NCBI GenBank assembly: GCA_013146195.2
Contig: CM028379.1
Coordinates: 155,154,437 to 155,218,436, forward strand
Direction of reading: 5' to 3'
DNA length: 64,000 bases
Origin: Codonopsis lanceolata
Lineage: Eukaryota > Streptophyta > Magnoliopsida > Asterales > Campanulaceae
Part shown: one piece after another, positions 55,401 to 64,000 of the stretch
Numbering within the stretch: the stretch's first letter is position 1
Layout of the letters: each line of letters starts with the position of its first letter
The notes under the pieces: model-generated
The model's input: only the letters and a program-made list of their open reading frames with translations
What the model was told of the DNA's origin: nothing
Database searches by the model: none
Position numbers and translations under genes: made by a program

Positions 55401-56611
55401 GTTTTTGGGGCGGAGCGATGCATCATCTTCACAATTGTGAGATTCGTGATTTTGATGAATCGGCGCCGATTGCACACACCCCTATCGATGGCCACGGTAG
55501 GGAAGTAGTTGATCTCGGTTGTAGTATGGAAACATGACTTTGATAACTATCGGAACTTCGGGGAAATGTCTCGGGGACGTCGATATCCACGAAAGGGATA
55601 TCGAGGACACATAAGTTTGGCACATGTTTTTGCGGGAGCGACATGCGGAAAAAAGGTAACGATATCACCTCCCTTTTGTATGAATTGACTCACGAGTGCT
55701 ATATGTGAATAATGTGCTACGTGAATATGATATGATATGAAATGATGGTTAATTGAATTAATGAAATGTTATACTTGTTGATAACATGATATTCAAGATT
55801 GTTAAGTATGAATGCCTTGACATGATTATTTATGAAATGTATATTATGTCAATCGCATGAATTATTATTGTTGAGCATGATGCCATGACAGGAAGTTATG
55901 TTAGTAACTTGCTAAGTCTTTATGACTTACTCCTATTTGTTTTGATTGTTTTCCCTAGATCCGAGCCGTGCAAGTGGTTCGAAGTGATTATCAAGATACG
56001 TTGAAGAAGCTTGTGGCAAGGTTGCTACCTTGTAATATTAGTACCTTTTTCTTTTGGCAAGGACGACGGGGACATAAAGTTATATAAACTTTATGTGGGG
56101 TAGCAAGACTTGATTTGTTTAATTATTAGTACTTATGTTTAATTAGTACTTATTGTTTTGAGAGCCGACATATGTTAGTTGTGCCTTACGTATTTATGAT
56201 GCTTATGCTTTAGTTGTTTTAACCATATATTGGTTTGTTTAATATGTTTATTATCCGGCATGTTTTTAGCCGTTAAGCATGCTAGACTAGAGTTCTAGAC
56301 TTAGTAATATTGGGTTCCAGCCGTAGCGTCGCCGATGACTTGATATATAATTGCCATAAATTGTTATATGTGCCAATTGTTGCGTCACATGATTTTTATT
56401 TTTGGACCAAGAGATTCATTATCTCTAAGGTTGTATTAGTTTGAGCTTGTTAGCTCGGGCGCCACTGTTTAATTATTATACGCTTCCGCATGTGTTAACG
56501 CCGTTATGGCCTACTTTACACGCCGTTTGCTACTTGTTTTTTTTTAAGTGCCTTTTTTAGGCGGCACGACCTCGGGGTCTCGTATTGGGACTCGGGTCGG
56601 GTCGCCACACA
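52498..56611 (+). mobile_element. Second Tekay/Del-type LTR, left end in the gap
   Basis: It ends GACTCGGGTCGGGTCGCCACACA-like at 56611, the plus-strand counterpart of the 41,220 end of the solo LTR. It shares GAAACTAGACTCA, GACTCAACGGAGTT and AAGTCCTACGA with that LTR. No primer site follows directly, and no internal domain is attached. Orientation is opposite to the first copy. Confidence 0.75.
53330..54960. repeat. Tandem array, about 170-bp unit, nine copies
   Basis: TTGGGAGCATGTTTGATGAA recurs at about 53511, 53677, 53861, 54033, 54203, 54361, 54533, 54699 and 54920. Each unit also has CTTGTAGAGATGC, GATTATAAAC and GATAATGTATGATAAATCA. It lies inside the LTR, and the last units are more diverged. 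Confidence 0.9.
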
Positions 56612-56906
56612 GGAAGAGGTGCAACAATTTTTTTTAATTTTTTTTTTATAAAAAACATGATTGATCTTCTCATTTCTTAATTTTTGTTTTGCCTTCATTT
56701 CGTGGTTCCTATGTTGAGTCTCATTTCTAGTAACATTCATTTCCTTGTAATCCCAAATATAATCTAAGAATTGTTCCAAAACATGTTGTCATTCTTTTGA
56801 GTTTATTAGAAATGGTATCACAGCAACAACCTTGTCACGAGTTTAAGTCATAAAAAAGGGCTACATAGTAGTCTAGTAGAGGCTACCCCAAAGTAAAGCT
56901 TGAGTA
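56612..56906. other. Spacer with T-rich runs
   Basis: There is no gene. A word one base off the initiator-Met primer site (56813) is discussed among the rejected items. Confidence 0.35.
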
Positions 56907-56996
56907 ATTGTACCCAGTGGTAAAGCTGGAAGTTTACAAAGTATGAGGTCTCGATTTGATTCCTTTTCACGCCCCTTAGGAGGGGATTTTTTTAAA
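56907..56996 (+). mobile_element. Diverged SINE, same family as at 357-450
   Basis: The plus strand reads TACCCAGTGGTAAAG (box A), GTTTACAAAGTATGAGGTCT, a mutated box B (GATTTGATTCC) and CGCCCCTTAGGAGGGG followed by T and A runs. The order and spacing match the SINE near the window start. No clear target duplication remains, so it is older. Confidence 0.7.
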
Positions 56997-57460
56997 AAAA
57001 TTAGTTGTAAGTCAAGTGAAAGTTTTAAGTCATCATAGGTGCAATTAATCTAATCTATTGAAGTATGAGATTCAGACTTTGAGAATTGGTTTGATTTGAG
57101 TCATGTTGAGTTTGACATAATGACGATGGATTTTAACATTTTGTATCACCAAGTGATGTTGTTTTTGTTAGAGATGGCTAAGAAGTCCTTGCACCAATTG
57201 AGTAGAAATATGCTTGGCACATGGATTGTCATAGAGCATTGGTATAAGTAGGAAGAAACGAACTAGTAAATAAGAGTTGTGATAAATACGTGGCAGTCGT
57301 GGTACATTCAATATGCTAAGAGATGCCCTTGTAGCAGATCCGCCCTGGGGTGGCTGGAAGGGTTACCGTCATGGGTCCTTAATTTTTAGGGCTCCAAATG
57401 TTTGGGTACTACCTTATAATTAGTATATATATTATAGTGTTAAAGAAATTAATAATTGAA

Positions 57461-57560
57461 TGTCTTAACTTGGTGGTTAGGATGCCTATAACTTATGCTA
57501 GAGGTCCTTGGTTCAAACCTTGTAAAGGGAATGTTCAATATTTGAGTTAGGTCTCCGTAA
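57461..57560 (+). mobile_element. tRNA-derived SINE-like relic
   Basis: ACTTGGTGGTTAGGATGCC (box-A-like) is followed 30 bp later by GGTTCAAACC (box B, 57510-57519). It is different from the other SINE family here. No duplication or tail could be confirmed. It does not fold as a tRNA gene that I can support. Confidence 0.45.
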
Positions 57561-57784
57561 GATTTTACAAAGAATTGGACCAAGTTGCAAGAAAAATAAT
57601 AATAGACTTGACGAAATATAACAAAATATAATAGAAGTTAACGAAACCTAATGATATATGCAAGGGATGGGTCGTGTGGGTCGTTTTTAACCGGATCTGC
57701 GCCACTGAAAGGCGGGGTGGTTTCGAAACTTTAAAGCGCGTGAAATACACCTGGCTTCAATTTGTGGACTCAAAAAGTGTGTTA

Positions 57785-57795
57785 CAGAGTCGCCA
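57785..57795 (-). promoter_or_regulatory. Primer-binding site, tRNA-Arg type (Ogre-like)
   Basis: On the minus strand TGGCGACTCTG directly follows the LTR-like sequence. Ogre-type elements prime from tRNA-Arg with a site beginning TGGCGACTC. Confidence 0.55.
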
Positions 57796-58144
57796 CCTCT
57801 ATTTTATGATTAAACAGAGAAAAACCAAAAATACCAGATTGTATGGGTTCAGGGGCTAAGTTACGAGTTGGCATGGGGTTAGGCACCCAACTCGCCATTT
57901 CGGTCTCATAATGAGTTTATCAATATGCTCGTTTTATTTTATACACTTTGGCTTAGAACAAAACATTTATATATATATATAAAGGAATTAAAAAGAGATT
58001 ACTTTACATTTATTAAAGAAAAGAAAACAAAATTACAACTGAAATAATACAACTTAAAGAATAATTATAACATTTTTACAAGCTATTTTAGGAATAAAAT
58101 GGTTATACTAGTACAAACTTCATTTATATTTACTTGCATAAGCT

Positions 58145-58465
58145 GGAAAGAAACTTATTAAACTATAAGTAACATAACTATTTCTATATTTAAAGTATGT
58201 TCAGAAAGAAACTAATTAAACTGGCAGAGATTATAACTACTTTACATTAAAGTAAAGACAGAAAAGAAACAAATTAAAATAAAAGGAAAATACAACTATT
58301 ATTACATTTAAAGAAAAGACATAAAAGAAACTAATTAAACAGAAAGGAAATATAACTATTATTACATTTTAAAATAAGCCAGAAAAGAAACTAATTTAAA
58401 CGGAAATGAAATATAACTATTATTACATTAAAGTATAAACCGAAATAAAACTTAATTAGATATTT
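58145..58465. repeat. Tandem array, about 62-bp unit, five copies
   Basis: Units contain AAAGAAACTAATTAAAC and AACTATTATTACATT, in the downstream (R-U5) part of the LTR. Confidence 0.8.
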
Positions 58466-58624
58466 ATATTTAATTTATAGATTATAATAAATAACTACGG
58501 GGATAGAACTTACCTCTTGAAACGTGAGTGTCTGAACCCGGTATGCCTGGGTTTAAGCCCACTAGGCAGTCTTACATGTGCTTTCCCTGTCCTTTTGAGA
58601 AATGAAGTTTTATTTTGTTTTGTT

Positions 58625-58880
58625 TTCGCTGGATTTTGGGCAGCGTGACTGCTCCTTTTGGTTGTTTTCGCCTCGGGATCCGAGCGGCACAACTGCTTAC
58701 TTTTGCTTGCTTGCTTGCTGAGTCTGCAATTAGGCAGAGTAACTGCTTTCTTTTGCTTGATTCTGACGTCTGGATTTGGGTAAAGCAACTATTTGCTTTT
58801 GCTTGATATTGCGTCTTGAATCGGGCAGAGCAACTGCTTGCTTCGGTTAGATTTGACGTCTGGGTTCAGGCAGGGCAACT
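58625..58880. repeat. Tandem array, about 57-60 bp unit, five copies
   Basis: Units contain GGGCAGAGCAACTGCTTGCT-like words followed by TTGACGTCTGG-like words. Confidence 0.75.
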
Positions 58881-59081
58881 ACTCTTTTTGGGTTTTTGGA
58901 ACCGGTGAAATAGAGCAGAAACCTAGTTGGGTAACTAGGGTTCACTTTGGCCGGAGAGTTTTAGTGTTTAGGGAAGATTTGGCAGAGCTTCGGGGCTAGA
59001 GAGGAAATAACCTCGGCATTCTCTCGGGAGAACTTTCACAAACTGATGCGTGAAGTCCCAAATTCTGAAGTCGGGAGGCTT

Positions 59082-59089
59082 TATTTATA
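59082..59089 (-). promoter_or_regulatory. TATA box in Ogre-like LTR
   Basis: The minus strand reads GGCTATAAATAAAGCC. The three GC boxes lie 115-180 bp upstream of it. Confidence 0.6.
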
Positions 59090-59778
59090 GCCAAGGATTG
59101 GGGATTCCTTTGCTGTTAAGTTTCATCAACCGTGCCTGAGTAGCTTGTACCGCGTGCTGAGAGAATTGTACCAAAAGGCAAAAGCTACAGTGTAGGGGGT
59201 AAAGTGGGCGCGACCCAAAGCAGGAGTGGGCGCGACGCCCAGAATGGGTTGGGGCAGCGCCCAGCCCTTTTCCTTTCCAATTTTGGCACTTTGGCCCCAT
59301 GCAATCTACTGTTTATGCATCCTTCTTTTCTTTTGTATCTTTTGCATTTTAAACCCTGTAACTTGACATCCGTTAGTCCTTTTAACAGGTCTTGATATTT
59401 TATGGCATGTCATAAACAGGGGTACGAAATTGGGATGTCTACAAAGCCCCTCAACGATGGAGTTTACGGGTAAACCGAAACTTACCAAGTAAACGAACAT
59501 CGTTGATAAGAAATAGACTCCCAAGTTTCGTGAAAATTATGATGGGGAGAGATGCAATATGCGGCAGTTTATAGATGCGACAGTTTAGGGTTCAGTTCAA
59601 ATCTCACATACCCTAGACATATTTAGTCGGTTATAGCAGGTTATCGTAGTTTTTAAGCAGATATGCAATAAAATGCTTTGATGGTTGCACCTACTGAAAT
59701 AGGCTGCCTACGTATCCCTTTCTCAGGAATAAGACCAAATGTAGTTCGGCCTTAGCAAACAAACAACAACCACTGGGT

Positions 59779-60510
59779 GGAATAGATGGTGCGTTTCGCC
59801 CAGCATAGGCAAAACTAGTGGGACCCCTGGTGCGTTTCGTCCAGCACAGGCAAAACAAGTGCAACTTTTAAAACGCGTCTTCCCTAGCATAGGGAAAACA
59901 ATGCAACTTTTCAAAGCGCACTTTCCCCAGCATAGGAAAAGTGATACCATTTTTCAAAGCGCGCTTTCCCCAGCATAGGGAAAGCGATGCCACTTTTTAA
60001 AACGCGTTTTCCCCAGCATAGGGAAAACGATACCACTTTTCAAAACGCATTTTCCCTAGCATAGGGAAAGCAATGGAACCTTTCAAAATGCGCTTTCCCC
60101 AGCATAGGGAAAGCGATGCCACTTTTTAAAACACGTTTTTCCCGACATAGGAAAAACGATACAACTTTTCAAAACGGGCTTTCCCCAACATAGGGAAAGT
60201 GATGCCACTTTTTAAAACGGGTTTTTCCCAACATAGGGAAAGTGATGGAACCTTTCAAACAAGCTTTCCTCAGCATAGGGAAGGCGATGCCACTTTAAAA
60301 TGAGCTTTCTCCATAATAGGGAAAGTGATGCCACTTTTTAAAATGCGTTTTTCCCAGCATAGGAAAAATGATGCAACTTTTCAAAACGGGTTTTCCCCAG
60401 CATAGGGAAAGCGATGCCACTTTTTAAAATGAGTTTTCCCTAGAAAAGGGAAAGAAGAATTTTTTTTAAAAAAAAATGGGCTTTTCCCAGCAAAGGAAAA
60501 ACGATGTTGC
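59779..60510. repeat. Array of about 17 hairpin-forming units, 42-44 bp
   Basis: Each unit carries a variant of CGCTTTCCCCAGCATAGGG followed by AAAGCG, so that a 9-bp stem closes over a CAGCATA loop, then GATGCCACTTTTTAAAA as spacer. Many units have matching changes in both arms (for example CGTTTTCCC with GGGAAAACG). It lies upstream of the TATA box on the minus strand. Confidence 0.9.
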
Positions 60511-60620
60511 TAATCTTTCTAAAATGCAGGGTTGACGAATAATGACAATAAGGTCAGCAATATGTGGGAAATGTTTCGAGATCAGATATAGTGGTGCGAA
60601 ACAAAGTCGTTGAATTACTT

Positions 60621-62939
60621 ACTCTATCATTTTGTTATTTAGTTTACATACAAACTCTAGTTGATGGTATATGTACGCTATTGACCCTCTTTTAAGCAAA
60701 ACTAATTTATCTTTTATAAACACACTGTACTTTTTGACTAGTGAGTGAAATGGTTGAGGTTGTTTTTGTTGGGGTTTACTCGAAGCTTTGGCCACAATCG
60801 TAAGAGGTATGACACATATAAGTTTGTTTGGTTTTTGGTATCTGGTGGGGTTTTCTTAGTAAAGAAATTTAATAGAGGGCTTCCGTTTCTTTCTTTTGAT
60901 TTGATAACAAAACATCATGGTTTTTGGCAAAAAAAGTAAGGAGGGGTTTCAAAAACCGGGCCCATGGGATGAGATAACACGGCGGTTAAGTAGCAAGATC
61001 TGATAGAACTTAGAAAAACCAGCGCGACGCCAAAGCAAAACAAATAGTCTAACTTTGTAGGTGAGGTTCCCAACCTTTGGTATTCTGGACAGATCAGTAG
61101 ACAACTATTCTGGCATCAACAGGAAGGTAGGGGCAAAGTGTATCCGAAACCATCTACCCGACTTGTAGAAATCATGAGGGACCGTGAAGTAGCGTACCAA
61201 CTCTGCAGTATGTTATGTGTGATAACCTTGGCTTCAGGTGAGAATTAGGCATAATAAGTGATCCTTGTCATCTAATCCTAAGAAGTGCTTGCCCAATAAG
61301 GTCGAGGCAGAAGTTTCTCGGTTGATATGGGTTTCCAAAATGCCTTGTCTTTATACCAAGTCCAAGAATATTTTTTCTTATCTTGCTTGTAGCGGAACTC
61401 AAATTCTTCAAAGATTTCCTAACCGGAATATCTTCCGTTATGACCAACAATTCATGACCCAGGGAACATGGGATATGAGACTGCATGGACAAGACTCATG
61501 AGTTCGATGGGAAAAGCCTCAAGGTGACTCAACCAACAATTTTTTTCAAAATGAGATAGAAAGCCCCTAGCATACTCAAGTGATACGTTTTTATGGATAT
61601 AAATGACCTCAGAAGGAAGTGGATGGAGGGAAAGCCCCTTGTTTTTCTCTTTTCCTCTTTTTGTTTTTGTTTTTTTGTTCTGAGAAAATCAAGGGCACAT
61701 GATATGAGGATGACTCTACGGAATAAGAAAGAGAGCCGAAATTCAGAGTTCACTTTATTGGCGAGTATCACTAGGTTGGTGGGTTATGGAACCTAGTTGG
61801 TAATTATCTTTTGGTATTTTTATGTATTTTTTAGCAAGGAGTTCATCTTTAACTCAGATCACGTTATAACAGATTGAAGCAAAGCTGTTGATTGTGACTG
61901 GTTCAGGGTGTACTGTTTAAGTTTTTTGGGATGGATGGGTTTTGAGAAGGTCTCTTTATGGATTTGGTTTCTGTTTAAAAAACGATCAATAATTTGATCG
62001 TTGGTTGGCTTTTCAGGCTGTGGGTTCTAGATGGATAATTGGCTTTTGGTTTTGAGTATGGTAGGCTTTTTGGCTTTAGGTTTTGGGTATAGCTTGGGCT
62101 TTTGGGTATGGTAGGCTTTTTGGCTTTAAGCTTTGGGTATAGCTTGGGCTTTTGGGTATGGTAGGCCCTTTCTAATCCACACTCGAAAAAGTATATACGT
62201 GTTTTTTTTTTTTCGTTTCTTAGAGCATCATCATAGCAGTTGAGGAATGTCATCTCTCCTTTTGGGACAAAGGGATAATCATTCTTGGTGGATAAAAAAA
62301 AACGAAATAGCTCATAGTTTTGGGAAGCATGATCATTGGGATAGTTGTTTGGCTGGGGATTTTGGAAGGTCTTAATTTCAGTAGGGTTTTGGTATATGGT
62401 GATCTTGAAAAAGGGTTCCAGGTTTTTGGAGGGGTTTTGGTGTTTATGGTAGGTAGTTCCAGTACGCTACTAACAGCTCGGCCGCAATGGGTCGAAGGTG
62501 ATTCCGGTCAAGACGACTTGCCTGTTTTAGATTTCATGTGTTCTTAATAGTTTGTGGGTCCATATCTTCTGGATGAATCATTATCAACTCGTGTAGATTT
62601 AGGTGTTTTTAAGTGAGTCAATTTATCATCCTTAAAAGAAAAATTCTCCAGAGATACTCGGAAATAGGTGACCTGAAAAAGATAGATATATATGGAAAAT
62701 CTACGAAAATCTGATGTTGAGTTGAAAAAAATTGTTTCCTGAAGATTTTATTTGGCGAAAGGATGTTAAAAGGAAAAAATGGTTTTTGGAGGTGTATACA
62801 AAATGATATTCTAGGGTTCTATAAGTCTAAAAGTCTTCCTTTGTCTTTCCCTGAACGGCCAATAACTTCTTGTACTAACGTTCTGCCCTATCCAAATTCT
62901 TTCTCAATGTTGTTTCTTGGGTGAAGCTTTATCACTTTT
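60621..62939. other. Non-coding Ogre-like region
   Basis: No ORF could be supported. G- and T-rich plus-strand sequence with a 50-bp tandem repeat (TTTGGGTATGGTAGGCTTTT at 62051, 62101 and 62151). Confidence 0.45.
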
Positions 62940-63480
62940 TATCAGAATCAATCATGGGTGTGGCTTCTCAATGATTTTATTATCGATAAGGTCTTGGATA
63001 TCATTCCTGAGTGAGAAGCATTTGTTGGTGATATGACCACTGGATTGGTTGTCACTTGTCATGGCTGGGCATAGCTTCTGGGGTCCATATATGAGCTACT
63101 TTGGAGTGGGTTAGTGATGGGAAATGGGAGGCCACTTGGATTTGGGGGTATATGGGTGTTTGGGAAAAGATATGGTGGGTTTGACAAGAAAGGGTTGAAA
63201 TTTTGGTAATAAGTATTTGGTGAGAAATCGGTGATTGGGGCGCTGGCGGTTGGTGGAAGTTTAGTGTTTGGCTGAGGTTTGGGTTTAGAGGAGCATGAGA
63301 AGTAGATGCTTCTTGAGGGGTTGCAGGGAAAGATGTTCCCTCACCACTGGGCCTTAGACCTTGCACGAGATTTGCCATCTGGCTTATTATGCGATCATTC
63401 CGTGCATCCAAAATTTGATCTAACCACTGTTGCATAGCCGGAGTAGGAGCATACCCCGAAGCCCCTGTATCAGTACCCAC
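62940..63480 (-). pseudogene. Ogre/Tat-like gag fragment
   Basis: The minus-strand frame reads AMQQWLDQILDARNDRIISQ, MANLVQGLRPSGEG, a Pro/Ser/Gln-rich stretch, and then, in continuing sequence past 63,052, SGHITNKCFSLRNDIQDLID. This last part matches the GH...C..LR..IQ.LI zinc-knuckle end of Tat/Ogre gag, with the first Cys lost. A stop follows soon after. The rest of gag-pol is missing on its downstream side, so this is a truncated piece or a non-autonomous derivative. Confidence 0.6.
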
Positions 63481-64000
63481 TGTAGACTGTTCATTTTAGG
63501 CGGCCATTCTGCCCAAATCTGTACTCTCTGAACCGATTCTGATATTTTCTGATCTGATCCATGTGCATGTATCCCGTATCAACCGATTGGTGCTATCTCT
63601 TCCTTTCCAAATTCGGGCCAGGTTTTTGAGGAAAAGGGGTTGAAGGTATCAAGAGGGAAGGTTCCAGGCTTTTAGGTTCATGTGCAGTGTGCCTTTATTA
63701 TTTTATTTTTATTATTAATCAACTTTTCCTAAGATTGATCGGACAAACACCCATTTTGGTTTTAACAGTCTCGGGACTATTCCTGGAATAATTCGATTCT
63801 TTCTTTAGAGTATAGGACCTTCGTATTCCACTTGTCTTTCGACTCCCCAAGATTGGACTGATCTCAGGCGAAGGGTCTATACTCTTTCCGGGATCCACCA
63901 CTCAAATGGTCTAGGTCGAATATCATAAAAATTATTGGTCAGCCCCTGTGCATATCTTTATTCATATATATATATATTCTTTTTTTGCTTTTTTTTTTAC
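63481..64000. other. Ogre-like upstream sequence, no gene
   Basis: Continues the minus-strand element upstream of the gag fragment. The short frame at 63719-63901 is not recognised. Confidence 0.35.

Larger units (their letters stand above)
57798..60620 (-). repeat. Ogre-like LTR (limits approximate)
   Basis: The minus strand has a TATA box at 59082-59089, sequence TGTAGACATCCCAATTTCGT near 59,440 and the plus-strand word GCCTACGTATCCC near 59,710, both typical of Ogre-type LTRs. The primer site lies at its left edge. Inside are tandem arrays at 58145-58465, 58625-58880 and 59779-60510, and three GC boxes at 59206-59262. The right limit is not defined because I could not find a second copy. 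Confidence 0.6.

Noticed and set aside
56813..56824. TGGTATCACAGC resembling an initiator-Met primer site after the LTR ending at 56611
   Set aside because: It has one mismatch and lies 200 bp from the LTR end instead of directly beside it, with no internal retrotransposon sequence following.
57338..57706. Inverted GCAGATCCG words suggesting a hAT element
   Set aside because: Only 9 bp match and the flanks show no 8-bp duplication.
60745..60939. 64-codon plus-strand frame
   Set aside because: Antisense to the Ogre-like element, with no conserved pattern.

Overview
The window looks like heterochromatic, transposon-filled DNA from a flowering plant, probably a eudicot. It is AT-rich. I can support no intact host gene. 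Almost every coding stretch belongs to plant retrotransposon or Helitron families: Ty3/gypsy Tat, Athila, Tekay/Del-like and Ogre-like, a Ty1/copia Sirevirus, and a Helitron Rep/helicase. These families carry plant hallmarks such as a second RNase H, tRNA-Asp and initiator-Met primer sites, and tRNA-derived SINEs. I cannot name a species. One 100-base run of N marks an assembly gap.

Layout. 1-10.5 kb is a nest of small DNA transposons and one SINE. It holds a 94-bp SINE with a 15-bp target duplication, a TA-flanked MITE, two PIF/Harbinger-type elements one inside the other, at least three Mutator-like elements with long terminal inverted repeats and 8-9 bp duplications, two foldback MITEs, and a 500-bp hAT with an 8-bp duplication. 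10.5-13.4 kb is a decayed Helitron Rep gene on the minus strand, preceded by a tandem array that copies part of its N-terminal coding region. 13.4-15.8 kb holds short duplications and possibly captured exon ends.

15.8-24.1 kb is a plus-strand Tat retrotransposon (5' LTR, tRNA-Asp primer site, gag, protease, RT, two RNases H, integrase, antisense extra ORF). It is cut at 24,090. 24.1-35.9 kb is a minus-strand Sirevirus with both LTRs and an env-like region. No target duplication matches across it. Most of its sequence shows an odd loss of CTG/CAG words that its 5' LTR and gag do not share. 35.9-46.3 kb is a minus-strand Athila-like element whose pol is fairly well preserved. It is split by a 4.2-kb Tekay/Del-type solo LTR (41,220-45,396).

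46.3-52.4 kb starts with a scrap of plus-strand gag, then a Helitron 3' end, then two copies of an element with perfect 36-bp inverted ends bordered by (TA)n tracts, then a long degenerate minisatellite running into the gap. 52.5-56.6 kb is a second Tekay/Del-type LTR in the opposite orientation, containing a 170-bp tandem array. 56.6-57.6 kb has two tRNA-derived SINE relics. 57.8-64 kb is an Ogre-like LTR on the minus strand with a primer site, a TATA box, three tandem arrays (one made of hairpins) and a gag fragment upstream.

The genes do not form a host pathway. They are parts of copy-and-paste machineries in different stages of decay. The most useful observations are the localised CTG/CAG anomaly, the copia element joining two unrelated retrotransposon halves, the (TA)n-bordered inverted-repeat family, and the hairpin array in the Ogre-like LTR.
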